NCBI GenBank assembly: GCA_026394775.1
Contig: JAPLZY010000003.1
Span: 1-36,834, forward strand
Source of the DNA: Candidatus Zambryskiibacteriota bacterium
Lineage (GTDB): Bacteria; Patescibacteriota; Minisyncoccia; Phycocordibacterales; DATDWN01
Direction of reading: 5' to 3'
Length of the DNA: 36,834 nt
The notes under the pieces are model-generated. The model worked only from the letters and a program-made list of their open reading frames with translations, made no database searches and was not told the DNA's origin. This document shows positions 1 through 8,755 of the stretch, in pieces. A program made the position numbers and the translations under genes. The stretch's first letter is position 1, and each line of letters begins with the position of its first letter.

Positions 1-3
1 AGG

Positions 4-90
4 CGGAGATGGAGGGATTCGAACCCTCGAAGCCCTTTCAGGCTTACATCTTTAGCAAAGATGCGAAATCAGCCACTATTCGACATCTCC
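4..90 (-). tRNA. tRNA-Ser(GCT)
   Basis: This is a class II tRNA read on the minus strand. The 7-bp acceptor stem (GGAGATG/CATCTCC) closes. The anticodon stem CATCT/AGATG holds the loop TTGCTAA, so the anticodon is GCT (serine, AGC/AGU codons). A long variable arm (about AAGCC...GGGCTT) and a canonical TTCGAAT T-loop follow. The discriminator is G, as expected for serine. CCA is not encoded; CCT follows the discriminator. Confidence 0.95.
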
Positions 91-119
91 TTTTAAGTGA
101 ACCTTAAGACTTTACCACA

Positions 120-770
120 TCAGTGAGCTATGGTAAATGCAATAATATTTTTCACCCCCGCTTCTTTCAGTGCTCGTCTTGATTCATCTAAGGTCGCCCC
201 TGTGGTGGTCACATCGTCGATCAAAATTACAGAACTTTCAGGTGGAAAATCCATAGTTACTTCTTGTGTGTGATGTAGGTTTGTGAGTCGCAAGGATCTA
301 TTTTTGAGTTTGTTTTGCTCAGGAGTATCGACAGTTTTTCTCAATGCATGCGGTATGTATGTAATAGTAGAGGGGAGAAGCACGGTAAGTCTTTGTGCGA
401 TCTCTTCTGTGTGAGAGTATCCACGTTTTTGAATTCGTTTTTTACTACTCGGCACAGGGACAAGAAAATAGTTTTTCCAGTTTTCAAATAAATTTTTATC
501 AGCATATTCTTCAATAATCACATCTGCAAGAAGGGGGACCACGAGATTGATGAGAGAAATATTTTTATGATATTTAATTTCCCAAATAAGTGAACTCACC
601 CGAATGTCTTTATATGCAAAAAGAGCGTAGGTTGATTGGTCGATAGGTTTTGCTTGTGGGAATGATAAAATATCTTCTTGACTGAGTACTCTGGTTACAT
701 GCTGGCTCTGACGTGGAGGAAACATCCAGTCGATGAAGGTAGAGATAATATTTTTGACGAAATTACTCAT
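120..770 (-). CDS. ComF-like phosphoribosyltransferase family protein
   Basis: The protein is about 216 aa. Its C-terminal half carries the PRPP-binding signature of type I phosphoribosyltransferases (VILIDDVTTTGATLDE) and the upstream PVPSSKKRIQKRGYSHTEEIA block typical of ComF. ComF proteins are linked to DNA uptake or amidophosphoribosyltransferase-like chemistry; the substrate is unknown. I start at the internal ATG at 770 (MSNFVKNIIS), because a longer frame would run into pilM and its promoter. Classical ComF has an N-terminal CxxC zinc finger right after a FPPxC motif. Here the sequence reads FPPRQSQ and no cysteine is present, so the finger is absent. The gene is divergent from pilM across a 34-bp spacer, and a link to the pilus (competence) is plausible but inferred. 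Confidence 0.8.
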   Translation of the reverse strand: MSNFVKNIISTFIDWMFPPRQSQHVTRVLSQEDILSFPQAKPIDQSTYALFAYKDIRVSSLIWEIKYHKNISLINLVVPLLADVIIEEYADKNLFENWKNYFLVPVPSSKKRIQKRGYSHTEEIAQRLTVLLPSTITYIPHALRKTVDTPEQNKLKNRSLRLTNLHHTQEVTMDFPPESSVILIDDVTTTGATLDESRRALKEAGVKNIIAFTIAH

Positions 771-804
771 GGTGTATAATAATATATGATACAATAATAC
801 TCTT
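771..804. promoter_or_regulatory. divergent comF/pilM promoter
   Basis: This very AT-rich 34-bp spacer holds a plus-strand extended -10, TGATACAAT (787-795), 9 nt before the pilM ATG. On the minus strand, TATTAT-like hexamers lie 5-10 nt before the comF ATG. No Shine-Dalgarno is visible on either side. Confidence 0.45.
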
Positions 805-1953
805 ATGACATCCTTTTTATCTAATTTGTTTGGAAAAGAAACACTGAGTGTTATCGGCATCGATATCGGTTCTTCTTCTATAAAAGTTGTTCAGTTAAAG
901 AAGAAGGGTGCACAGGCCATCCTTGAAACATATGGTGAACTTTCGCTTGGGCCGTATGCAGGAGTGTCAGTCGGTCAAGCCACAAGTCTTCCTGAGGAAA
1001 AGATCACTCAAGCATTAAGCGATCTTCTTAAAGAAAAAGAAGTAAATGTCACCACACGTCTTGCGGGGATAGCAATCCCGTATTCGTCGAGTTTGATGAC
1101 TGTGGTTGAAATGCCTGTCGTGCCACCTAAAGAACTTGCAACAATGATACCGATCGAGGCACGTAAGTACATACCGGTACCTATTTCAGAAGTGTCTCTC
1201 GACTGGTCTGTTATTCCACGCGATACATTTAAACTAGATCCTTTGCCTGAAGACGCTTCAGTACAAGCGGCAGCCCCTACAGTAGCACCTACAGGGAAGA
1301 TGCAAACCCAAGATGTGTTACTTGTTGCAATACATAACGAAACATTGAGTCGGTTTGGAAATATTGCCGCAAAAAACCAACTCATTACCTCTTTTTTTGA
1401 AATAGAGATTTTTAGTACCATGAGAGCTGTGTTAGATCAGACCACTGCACCAATGATGATCTTTGATATGGGGGCAGCCACAACCAAGCTTTTCATTGTT
1501 GAGCGCGGTATTTTGCGTGTATCACATACGATCAATAGAGGTTCTCAAAATATCACATCTGCAATTTCAAAATCTTTTGGAATAGAAGTGGATAAAGCTG
1601 AAGTTATGAAGCGGCATTTTGGTCTCACTGACACCACGCCTGATGGAGTAAATGTTTCAAAAATTATTATATTGACACTCGACTTTCTTTTTATAGAAGC
1701 AAATAGAATTATTTTGGCATATGAGAAAAAGTATAATAAAAATGTAAGCAAGGTATTGCTTGTTGGAGGAGGGTCTTCGCTTAAGGGTATTGAGGCTCTT
1801 GCGCAGAAGAATTTTCAGACTGAGGTTTATGGAGGAGACCCTTTTTCAAAGGTTGTTACACCAGCTTTTCTTGATGAAATACTCAAACAGACCGGTCCTC
1901 AGTTTGCAGTAGCTCTCGGCCTTGCTTTACGTCGACTCGAGGAACAGGCTTAG
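805..1953 (+). CDS. pilM: type IV pilus assembly protein PilM
   Basis: PilM is the actin-like cytoplasmic ATP-binding protein that docks on the PilN/PilO inner-membrane platform of type IV pili. Visible motifs are the phosphate-1 loop IGIDIGSSSIKVVQLK (residues about 17-32), phosphate-2 MIFDMGAATTKL (about 218-229) and the adenosine loop VLLVGGGSSLKGI (about 316-328). The length of 382 aa is slightly above the usual 350, owing to an Ala/Pro-rich insert near residues 150-165. It is the first gene of the pilus cluster and is followed by pilN- and pilO-like genes in the usual order. Confidence 0.93.
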   Translation: MTSFLSNLFGKETLSVIGIDIGSSSIKVVQLKKKGAQAILETYGELSLGPYAGVSVGQATSLPEEKITQALSDLLKEKEVNVTTRLAGIAIPYSSSLMTVVEMPVVPPKELATMIPIEARKYIPVPISEVSLDWSVIPRDTFKLDPLPEDASVQAAAPTVAPTGKMQTQDVLLVAIHNETLSRFGNIAAKNQLITSFFEIEIFSTMRAVLDQTTAPMMIFDMGAATTKLFIVERGILRVSHTINRGSQNITSAISKSFGIEVDKAEVMKRHFGLTDTTPDGVNVSKIIILTLDFLFIEANRIILAYEKKYNKNVSKVLLVGGGSSLKGIEALAQKNFQTEVYGGDPFSKVVTPAFLDEILKQTGPQFAVALGLALRRLEEQA

Positions 1954-2011
1954 TCTTGGCATCTCTTGCGCCTAATAAGTATCAAATAGGAGAGTAATCC
2001 ACCTTTTTTCT

Positions 2012-2047
2012 TTGTTTCGTTTGCTTTGTGTTCTATAATATGGGGAG
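2012..2047 (+). promoter_or_regulatory. pilN promoter and ribosome-binding site
   Basis: TATAAT at 2034-2039 is preceded by a weak TTGTTT at 2012-2017 (16-bp spacer). GGGGAG at 2042-2047 lies 3 nt before the pilN ATG. The promoter splits pilM from pilN, so the downstream pilus genes may have their own start. Confidence 0.45.
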
Positions 2048-2050
2048 CTC

Positions 2051-2668
2051 ATGGAACCAAAGTTTCAAACATCTTTCATACCCAAGTCACCGATTGCAAG
2101 CGCAAATTCAGCGTCTTTTGCGAAGACCAATTCTTTTAGTATTGTAGGTACAATCGGCACAGTCTTTTTTATACTCGCACTCCTTGTTTCCGGATTAGTT
2201 TTTGGTTACGGTTATTATTTGAAAACCCAACTCAATACCGCCAAGCAAGCGTTGGTGGAAGCAAGAGGAGCATTTGATTCTCCTGAAAACAAAAAAATTA
2301 TTCTTGCATCAAATCAAATCAAATCAATTCAAATGTTGCTTGATAGTCACACTGTTGTGTCACCGCTTTTTAAGCTCCTTGAAGAACAGACACTTCCTAC
2401 AGTAAGACTTACTTCATTTGAATTTAGCCGAGGTTCAAAAGCGAGTGTGTCGGTGTCTATCGATGTAGAGGCACAGAGTTATGCATCACTTGCACAACAG
2501 TTAAAAATATTTTCAGAACTCAAATATTTAAAAAATGTAACTTTCGATGGCATTGATCTTTTGGATTCTGGCGCCGTAGAGACTGTATTTACTGCAGATG
2601 TCGATGCAGAGTTTCTGGTGTACAGCAAGAAACTTCAGACAGTCTCTATGACAAGCACTACCCAATAA
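2051..2668 (+). CDS. PilN-like type IV pilus inner-membrane protein
   Basis: This 205-aa single-pass protein has a cytoplasmic N-terminus of about 30 residues, then a membrane segment at about 33-57 (VGTIGTVFFILALLVSGLVF). A coiled-coil-prone stretch (about 60-105) and a ferredoxin-like alpha/beta periplasmic domain follow. That architecture and the position between pilM and a pilO-like gene identify it as PilN (Fimbrial assembly/PilN superfamily). Sequence identity to classical PilN is not obvious by eye, so the call rests mainly on topology and synteny. It would form the platform with PilO and bind PilM through its N-terminus. Confidence 0.75.
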   Translation: MEPKFQTSFIPKSPIASANSASFAKTNSFSIVGTIGTVFFILALLVSGLVFGYGYYLKTQLNTAKQALVEARGAFDSPENKKIILASNQIKSIQMLLDSHTVVSPLFKLLEEQTLPTVRLTSFEFSRGSKASVSVSIDVEAQSYASLAQQLKIFSELKYLKNVTFDGIDLLDSGAVETVFTADVDAEFLVYSKKLQTVSMTSTTQ

Positions 2669-2672
2669 TTTT

Positions 2673-3242
2673 ATGAAAAATCTCATCCCTTTTATTCTTA
2701 TTATATTTGCAGCAGGAATGCTCTACTTTTATTCTTTTCCAGAATGGAAGAAGACACAGTCCTTGAAAAGTAAACAGACCGAGCTCAATCTTGCGTTAGG
2801 GCAAGCACAAGAACTGAAGAAAATCAGAGAAGAACTGACTGTACGGTACAACGCTATCTCACCAACAGAAAGTGAGAAAATAAACAAAGTTATTCCTGCG
2901 CGTTATGATCCAATCAAGCTCGTCGCCGATCTCAATAGTCTAGGTTTAAAATACGGAATGCCTGTTCGAGATGTGTCGATAAGCGCAGATTCATTCAAGG
3001 AGACAGGTGGTGCAATAGAAGCACCTGCACCAGCCACTCCGTATAAAGTAGTGAAACTCAAATTTTCTGTCGAGGGTCAGTATAAGAATTTCTACGCTTT
3101 TCTTTCAGATATTGAAAAAAGTCTTCAGTTGTTAGGTATCCAAAAAGTAAGTGTGACTACTGAAAAGAAGTCAAACTCTAAAGAAGCGAGCACGGGATCT
3201 TTGGGGTATGAAATAACTCTCGATACATATTGGATGAATTAA
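2673..3242 (+). CDS. PilO-like type IV pilus inner-membrane protein
   Basis: This 189-aa protein has an N-terminal membrane anchor (about residues 4-22, LIPFILIIFAAGMLYFYSF), a Lys/Glu-rich coiled coil (about 25-75) and a C-terminal ferredoxin-like domain ending in LGYEITLDTYWMN. This matches PilO, the heterodimer partner of PilN. It starts 4 nt after the previous stop, so the two are probably co-translated. An Ala/Pro patch (EAPAPATP) interrupts the C-terminal domain. Confidence 0.8.
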   Translation: MKNLIPFILIIFAAGMLYFYSFPEWKKTQSLKSKQTELNLALGQAQELKKIREELTVRYNAISPTESEKINKVIPARYDPIKLVADLNSLGLKYGMPVRDVSISADSFKETGGAIEAPAPATPYKVVKLKFSVEGQYKNFYAFLSDIEKSLQLLGIQKVSVTTEKKSNSKEASTGSLGYEITLDTYWMN

Positions 3243-3246
3243 TACC

Positions 3247-3600
3247 ATGGAATCTTTAAAACATAACAAAAAATTAGTCATATTACTCGCTATCTCCTTT
3301 ATTGCTTTTTTAGCATATCAATTTGGAGGTGTCTTGATGCCAAAGAATAATGATTTCTCTGTAGATACTGCTACGGAAGATACAATCACCAAAGATATTT
3401 TGGTTTTGTTGAATCAAATGCAGCAAGCGCGTATAGACGGGGATTTGTTTACGTCGACTGCGTGGACAACACTTGTTGATTACTCGATCCCGCTTCCATC
3501 TGACGTACCAGGAAGAGCAGATCTCTTTGGTGTGAGCCTTGGATCGAGTGGCTCAAATGCTCCCAAAATCCCAGTTGCTACTACTACGGTGAGTCGTTAG
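3247..3600 (+). CDS. small membrane-anchored protein in the pilP position
   Basis: The protein is 117 aa with one N-terminal membrane segment (about residues 9-30) and a short soluble tail. It lies 4 nt after the pilO-like gene and 11 nt before pilB, exactly where pilP stands in other pilus operons. It lacks a lipobox cysteine and the beta-sandwich length of PilP (about 170 aa). It may be a lineage-specific replacement that caps the PilN/PilO platform. I recognise no family; the role is inferred from position. Confidence 0.6.
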   Translation: MESLKHNKKLVILLAISFIAFLAYQFGGVLMPKNNDFSVDTATEDTITKDILVLLNQMQQARIDGDLFTSTAWTTLVDYSIPLPSDVPGRADLFGVSLGSSGSNAPKIPVATTTVSR

Positions 3601-3611
3601 TACATACACCT

Positions 3612-5345
3612 ATGGATGATATACTTCAAATCTTAATTGAAAAAAATCTTATACAAAAAGATGAGGTTGCTCTCATTGTAAAAGAGGCGAACGAAAAAAA
3701 TATCCCTATTGAACAGGCTTTGTTGAATAGAGGAATACCCGCGTCATCTATTTTGCAGGCAAAAGGGGAGTATTTGGAAATGCCTACTCGTTCTCTTGAT
3801 GGTATTGAAATTCCTCGAAGTGTACTTGAGTATGTGCCAGAAGATTCAGCCCGACATTACAGCTTTGTTCCGATTGCTATAGCAGATGGAGTTCTTGAAG
3901 TTGGTATTACTGACCCAGACAATGTAGAAGGGCGTGATGCATTAAATTTTATTGCATCAAAAATAAATATGCCTTTTAAAATCTTTCTTATATCGAAAGA
4001 AGATTTTGATAGAGTGATCGCTTCGTACAAAGGACTCTCTGGAGAAGTAAACAAAGCGCTCGATGAGCTCGAGACTGAGCTAAAAATAGAGGCGGATACG
4101 GCAGATAAAAATTCTTCAAAAAAAGAAGGGGGAGAATCTGAGGGGGTTGAAAATGAAAAGATCAGTGAAGATGCTCCGGTTACTAAGATTGTAGCTACTA
4201 TTTTACGATACGCGACAGATGGAAGTGCATCTGACGTACATATTGAACCTCAAAGAGAGACTGTAAAGATACGATTTCGAGTTGATGGTGTTCTTATGAC
4301 AAGCCTCGTACTTCCTTTTAAGGTGCACTCTGCTGTTGTTGCTCGTATAAAAATATTATGCAATATGCGTCTCGACGAAAAACGAAAACCTCAAGACGGT
4401 CGTTTTAGTGCACGTATCGAAGGTAGAAAGATCGATTTCCGTGTATCCACATTCCCAACCTATTTTGGAGAAAAAGTTGTGATGCGTTTGCTTGACCAAG
4501 AAAAAGGAGTAAAAAAACTCGATGATTTGGGCTTGAGTCTTCGTAATATCGAACTGATCCGTAAGGCACTTAAAAAACCATACGGGCTTATTTTGATCTC
4601 AGGTCCAACAGGGTCTGGAAAAACTTCAACATTGTATTCCATGATCACTGAGTTGGATATGGAACATCAAAATGTACTCTCACTCGAGGATCCGATTGAA
4701 TATAATATTGAGGGTATGTCGCAGTCTCAAGTACGTCCGGAAATCGACTACACCTTTGCATCAGGACTTCGTACAACACTCCGTCAGGATCCAGATGTGA
4801 TCATGGTGGGGGAGATTCGAGATAAAGAAACAGCACAGCTTGCTATCCAGGCCGCACTTACAGGACACCTTGTGCTCTCAACCATCCACACCAACTCAGC
4901 GGTTGGTGTGATCCCACGTCTTATAGACATGGGTGTTGATCCTTATTTGATTGCTCCAACACTTATCTTGGCTATTGCTCAGTGCCTTGTTTCTGTGCTT
5001 TGCCCGAATTCGGGTAAACCAATACCTGTCGAAGGAAGTATTCAAATTATGGTGGATAAACAGTTTGAAGATTTGCCTCTCGAGTTTAAAAATACCTTAG
5101 GTTTTACGAAGGAGGTATATGAAATATTACCTACTTCAGAATGTCCAAACGGAGTGCGAGGGCGTCGAGCAGTGATGGAGGTACTCGAAATGGATAAAGA
5201 GATTGAGAGTATTATTTTGAAAAGCCCAACCGAGATCGATATTACTCGTGTTGCTCGAAAAAAAGGAATGCTTACAATGAAAGAAGATGCAATACTAAAA
5301 GCAATGAATCGAGAAATTCCTTTTGAAGAGGTGAACACTCTATAG
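3612..5345 (+). CDS. pilB: type IV pilus extension ATPase PilB/GspE family
   Basis: This 577-aa secretion ATPase powers pilin polymerisation. Domains: an N-terminal GspE N-domain (about 1-150), an acidic linker (about 150-190), then the catalytic core. Walker A is GPTGSGKTS (G331-S339, K337), the Asp box is near LSLEDPIEYNI, Walker B is VIMVGEIRD (about 396-404), and the His box is LTGHLVLSTIHTN. The C-terminal tetracysteine zinc site of PilB/GspE is degenerate: LCPNSGK and SECPNGVRGR keep only one cysteine each, so zinc binding is doubtful. The gene lies between the platform genes and pilT. Confidence 0.95.
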   Translation: MDDILQILIEKNLIQKDEVALIVKEANEKNIPIEQALLNRGIPASSILQAKGEYLEMPTRSLDGIEIPRSVLEYVPEDSARHYSFVPIAIADGVLEVGITDPDNVEGRDALNFIASKINMPFKIFLISKEDFDRVIASYKGLSGEVNKALDELETELKIEADTADKNSSKKEGGESEGVENEKISEDAPVTKIVATILRYATDGSASDVHIEPQRETVKIRFRVDGVLMTSLVLPFKVHSAVVARIKILCNMRLDEKRKPQDGRFSARIEGRKIDFRVSTFPTYFGEKVVMRLLDQEKGVKKLDDLGLSLRNIELIRKALKKPYGLILISGPTGSGKTSTLYSMITELDMEHQNVLSLEDPIEYNIEGMSQSQVRPEIDYTFASGLRTTLRQDPDVIMVGEIRDKETAQLAIQAALTGHLVLSTIHTNSAVGVIPRLIDMGVDPYLIAPTLILAIAQCLVSVLCPNSGKPIPVEGSIQIMVDKQFEDLPLEFKNTLGFTKEVYEILPTSECPNGVRGRRAVMEVLEMDKEIESIILKSPTEIDITRVARKKGMLTMKEDAILKAMNREIPFEEVNTL

Positions 5346-5362
5346 TATACTTATACAAACAT

Positions 5363-5758
5363 ATGACTGAAGATTCTTCACAAATAAAAATTCTCCTTGT
5401 TGATGACGATCGTTTTTTGCTCGATATGTATTCAGTTAAATTTCAAAAAAGCGGTCTACATGTTGACGTTGCTCCTGGAAGCAGTATTGCATTACAAAAA
5501 CTCCGTGAAGGCTATAAAGCCGATATTATTTTGCTCGATATTATTATGCCAACCATGGACGGCATTGCATTGCTCGAGATTATGCGTGCTGAAAAGCTGG
5601 CAGCAGAAGCCACTGTGGTAATGCTTACCAATCAGGCAGATGATGAAGAAAAAGCAGAGAAATTTGGTATTGACGGGTTTATTGTAAAAGCTATGACCAT
5701 ACCTTCGGAGGTGGTGGCTAAAGTGCTTGATATACATAAAAAACGTAAAAAAATATAA
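5363..5758 (+). CDS. stand-alone response-regulator receiver domain
   Basis: This 131-aa CheY-like protein has no output domain. Hallmarks are the acidic cluster DDD (residues 14-16), the phospho-acceptor Asp in IILLDIIMP (about 57), Thr in VMLTNQ (about 88) and Lys in GFIVKAM (about 110). It is placed between pilB (17 nt after) and pilT (2 nt before). A role in controlling the balance of extension and retraction is likely by context, as with single-domain regulators of twitching motility in other bacteria. The cognate kinase is not in the window. Confidence 0.9.
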   Translation: MTEDSSQIKILLVDDDRFLLDMYSVKFQKSGLHVDVAPGSSIALQKLREGYKADIILLDIIMPTMDGIALLEIMRAEKLAAEATVVMLTNQADDEEKAEKFGIDGFIVKAMTIPSEVVAKVLDIHKKRKKI

Positions 5759-5760
5759 CC

Positions 5761-6822
5761 ATGGAACATAAACAAATAATCACTGACCTGATAGATAATT
5801 TGATCGAACAAGAAGCTTCCGATCTGCATTTGTCTGAAGATAAGTTGCCGATCATGCGTGTTGCAAGCTCGCTTATTCCACTTGTAAGGTATAAGGTGCT
5901 ATCGAGACAAGACTTAAAAGGGATACTCGACACGCTCCTTTCTCAAAAACAAAAAGAACAATTTGTAGATCAGAAAGAAGTTGATTTTGCTTATGACCAT
6001 AGAGGTATCATACGTCTTCGAGGTAATGCTTATTTTCAGCTTGGAAAAATTAGTGTTGCACTCCGTCTGATCCCAAAAAAGATCCGTACCATGGAAGAAT
6101 TAAATCTTCCTCCAATTCTTGAATCCTTTGTAAATAAACAACAAGGCTTTTTTCTAGTGGTGGGTCCTACCGGTCAAGGTAAGAGTACTACCTTGGCAGC
6201 CATGATAAACCACATCAATACACATCGTCTTGAACACATTATCACAATCGAAGACCCTATTGAGTATATTTTTGAATCAGATAAATCACTTGTCGAACAA
6301 CGTGAAATTCGAGAAGATACACCTGACTTCCATACGGCACTTCGTGGTGTATTTCGTCAAGATATCGACGTCTTGATGATTGGGGAAATGAGAGAGCCAG
6401 AGACTATCGCAACAGCAGTGACTGCGGCAGAAACAGGGCATTTGGTTTTTTCAACACTTCATACCAACACTGCATCTCAGACAGTTGCTCGTATCGTAGA
6501 CTCATTTGTTGCTGAACAGCAAAGTCAGATTCGCGTGCAGTTATCTGCATCTTTGATTGGCATATTCTCTCAACGACTCATTCCGCGAATTTCAGGAGGC
6601 ATGGTTCCTGCATACGAGCTTTTGATCAACAACGCGGCAGTTGCAAACTTGATTCGAGAAAACAGAGTTCATGAATTAAATTCAGTTATCGAAACAGGTT
6701 CAGAGCTCGGAATGATTGACCTTAACAGGACTCTTTCTGAACTTGTGAAAGCTGGTGAGATTACGGTAGAAAACGCATACATGTTCTCTCAGAATTCAAA
6801 AGGTTTGGAGCGTCTTTTGTAA
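5761..6822 (+). CDS. pilT: type IV pilus retraction ATPase PilT
   Basis: This 353-aa protein is the retraction motor. Motifs: Walker A GPTGQGKST (135-143, K141), Asp box ITIEDPIEY, Walker B VLMIGEMREPETI (about 207-219), His box AAETGHLVFSTLHTN, and a C-terminal VANLIREN resembling the AIRNLIRE retraction motif of PilT. The length is normal for PilT (340-370). It starts 2 nt after the receiver-domain gene. Confidence 0.95.
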   Translation: MEHKQIITDLIDNLIEQEASDLHLSEDKLPIMRVASSLIPLVRYKVLSRQDLKGILDTLLSQKQKEQFVDQKEVDFAYDHRGIIRLRGNAYFQLGKISVALRLIPKKIRTMEELNLPPILESFVNKQQGFFLVVGPTGQGKSTTLAAMINHINTHRLEHIITIEDPIEYIFESDKSLVEQREIREDTPDFHTALRGVFRQDIDVLMIGEMREPETIATAVTAAETGHLVFSTLHTNTASQTVARIVDSFVAEQQSQIRVQLSASLIGIFSQRLIPRISGGMVPAYELLINNAAVANLIRENRVHELNSVIETGSELGMIDLNRTLSELVKAGEITVENAYMFSQNSKGLERLL

Positions 6823-6828
6823 AATACC

Positions 6829-8040
6829 ATGTTATATACATATAAAGCATTAAATCAAGAAGGAGGTGTAAAAGAAGGTACTATCGACACGATAACAATC
6901 GATAGCGCTATTTCTGCACTTCAAAAACAGGGTCTCATTATTTCATTTATTAAACCAGTTGAGGATAAAAAAGATATTTTGAGTTTTGAGTTCAATTTTT
7001 TTTCAGGAGTCTCAAATAAAGATATTGTTGTTCTCTCGCGCCAAATGGCAACTCTTTTTGATGCTCAGGTTTCAGCATTAAGAATTTTTCGATTGATTGG
7101 TGGGCAAGTGGAGAGTGTTCTGTTGCGTAAAACACTTGCGCAAGTATCAGATGATCTACAGGGAGGCCTGAGTATCTCAGCGTCTTTAGGAAAACACCCA
7201 AAAATATTTAGTGACTTTTATGTCAACATGGTGCGAGCGGGAGAAGAGTCAGGAAAACTCGACGAAACATTTAACTATTTGGCGGACTACCTAGACCGTA
7301 CATACGAAGTCACCGCAAAAGCAAAAAATGCATTGGTCTATCCTATCTTTGTTATCGCAACCTTTTTTGGAGTTATGATCCTGATGCTTACCGTTATTAT
7401 TCCGAAAATAGGTACGATGATCAAAGACTCTGGTCAAGAAGTTCCATTTTACACAAAGATTGTCCTCGCGTTTTCTGACTTTTTTGTACATTACGGTATC
7501 TTTCTTGGGATAGGCGTTGCCATATTTCTTTTTGGTGTTTATAAATACTCACAAACATCTGAGGGTGCTCGATATTTAGGTCAGTTAAAACTCGAATTAC
7601 CTTATCTAGGAGATTTGTATAGAAAGCTCTACCTTTCTCGTATTGCTGACAATATGAACACGATGATCCTTTCAGGTATCCCAATGCTTCGAGCACTTGA
7701 GATCACCTCGTCTGTGGTGGATAATGAAATATATAAAAATGTACTCGACAGCTCATTAAATGCTGTAAAGGGCGGTATGTCACTTTCAAACTCATTTGCT
7801 CAATATGACCAACAAATACCAGGAATAATGGTGCAGATGATAAAAGTGGGTGAGGAGACAGGGGAGCTTGGAAATATTTTGAAAACACTCGCAAAGTTCT
7901 ATCAAAGAGAGGTTACTAATGCAGTAGATACCCTTGTAGGACTCATTGAACCGATTATGATCGTTTCTCTGGGGCTTGGGGTGGGGGTTTTGCTGGCTTC
8001 GGTTCTTATGCCTATTTACAACATCGCTTCCGCCGGCTAA
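6829..8040 (+). CDS. pilC: type IV pilus inner-membrane platform protein PilC/GspF
   Basis: The protein is 403 aa. Two repeated T2SSF domains begin at LSRQMATLFDAQVSALRIF (about 65-85) and LYLSRIADNMNTMILSGIP (about 265-283). Each is followed by the family motifs (MVRAGEESGKL and MIKVGEETGEL). Membrane segments are near residues 165-190, 215-240 and 370-395. PilC is the rotary platform that couples PilB/PilT to pilin. The C-terminus ends at ASAG, and a long hairpin follows. Confidence 0.95.
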   Translation: MLYTYKALNQEGGVKEGTIDTITIDSAISALQKQGLIISFIKPVEDKKDILSFEFNFFSGVSNKDIVVLSRQMATLFDAQVSALRIFRLIGGQVESVLLRKTLAQVSDDLQGGLSISASLGKHPKIFSDFYVNMVRAGEESGKLDETFNYLADYLDRTYEVTAKAKNALVYPIFVIATFFGVMILMLTVIIPKIGTMIKDSGQEVPFYTKIVLAFSDFFVHYGIFLGIGVAIFLFGVYKYSQTSEGARYLGQLKLELPYLGDLYRKLYLSRIADNMNTMILSGIPMLRALEITSSVVDNEIYKNVLDSSLNAVKGGMSLSNSFAQYDQQIPGIMVQMIKVGEETGELGNILKTLAKFYQREVTNAVDTLVGLIEPIMIVSLGLGVGVLLASVLMPIYNIASAG

Positions 8041-8076
8041 GAAAGCTTCCAAATTATGAACAATCTCATCGTCTAA

Positions 8077-8132
8077 AATTTAAAAATAGTTCTCACCAGC
8101 GCACTCAGGCTGGCTTAAACTATTTTTAAATT
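8077..8132. terminator. long inverted repeat after pilC
   Basis: A perfect 15-bp inverted repeat (8077-8091 with 8118-8132) encloses a second 5-bp GC stem CCAGC/GCTGG (8096-8100 and 8109-8113). It separates pilC from the pilin promoter and can form on either strand. The T-run lies inside the distal arm, so it may be a terminator or a 3'-end stabilising structure. Confidence 0.55.
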
Positions 8133-8200
8133 CTATACGCGACCTTGTCCAAATTTGAAAGCTCTCTGTGTTCTTACTTCTAATCTCTAGCTTCTACCCT

Positions 8201-8275
8201 AGGGTTATCCACAGGTGATGACTGTGTTGATACAGAAGCTCACGTATAATATGAATATTCACTAATAGTTAATAC
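8201..8275 (+). promoter_or_regulatory. promoter of first pilin gene, with DnaA-box-like site
   Basis: TTATCCACA, the consensus DnaA box, sits at 8205-8213. TATAAT follows at 8245-8250 inside CTCACGTATAATAT. The leader is then about 20 nt and has no Shine-Dalgarno. The same blocks recur before the second pilin (8756-8810), so the promoter was duplicated with the gene. Confidence 0.6.
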
Positions 8276-8716
8276 ATGCATATGGTTAAAAAAGGTTTTA
8301 CATTGATTGAATTGTTGGTTGTGATTGCTATCATCGGTCTGCTCTCTTCTGTCGTCCTTGCTTCTCTCAACACAGCACGAGCAAAGGGTGCAAATGCTGC
8401 AGTTAAATCAAACTTGAATAATACACGTGCACAAGCTCAGCTTGTGTATGATAATGATAACGGTGTATATACAAACGTATGTGCAAACACTCAGGTTATT
8501 GCTGCAATGGCAGCTGCAGCTACTGCGGGTGGTGGTACAGCAGGTACAGCTACGAACGACTGTAATGTAAGTACAACTGCATGGGCATCGTACTCAGTTT
8601 TGAGATCAGCAGAAGGTACATTCACTACATGGTGTGTTGACTCAACAGGTGCGTCAAAGGGTCAAACAGCAGCTAACGTGACAACTCTTGGTACAACAGG
8701 TACCGCATGTATATAG
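8276..8716 (+). CDS. type IV major pilin-like protein, copy 1
   Basis: This 146-aa prepilin has a short basic leader and the class III cleavage/methylation site KKG|FTLIELLVVIAIIGLLSS (Glu5 present), followed by the usual hydrophobic helix. The globular part is Ala/Gly/Thr-rich and has four cysteines (CANT, NDCN, TWCV, ACI), possibly two disulphides. ATG at 8276 and ATG at 8282 are both possible starts. It is about 80% identical to the next gene and shares an exactly identical 3' end, including the untranslated tail. The first copy says LSSVVLASLNTARAKGANAAVK, as does the second. Confidence 0.92.
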   Translation: MHMVKKGFTLIELLVVIAIIGLLSSVVLASLNTARAKGANAAVKSNLNNTRAQAQLVYDNDNGVYTNVCANTQVIAAMAAAATAGGGTAGTATNDCNVSTTAWASYSVLRSAEGTFTTWCVDSTGASKGQTAANVTTLGTTGTACI

Positions 8717-8734
8717 TATTTTTTCTTTAGTTTC
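8594..8734 (+). repeat. 141-bp perfect direct repeat, copy 1
   Basis: The last 123 nt of the first pilin gene and 18 nt of its 3' tail are base-for-base identical to 9234-9374. The middle of the two genes has diverged. Such a mosaic is typical of recent duplication plus gene conversion. Confidence 0.9.
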
Positions 8735-8755
8735 CTAATTTCTAACCCCTACCAT

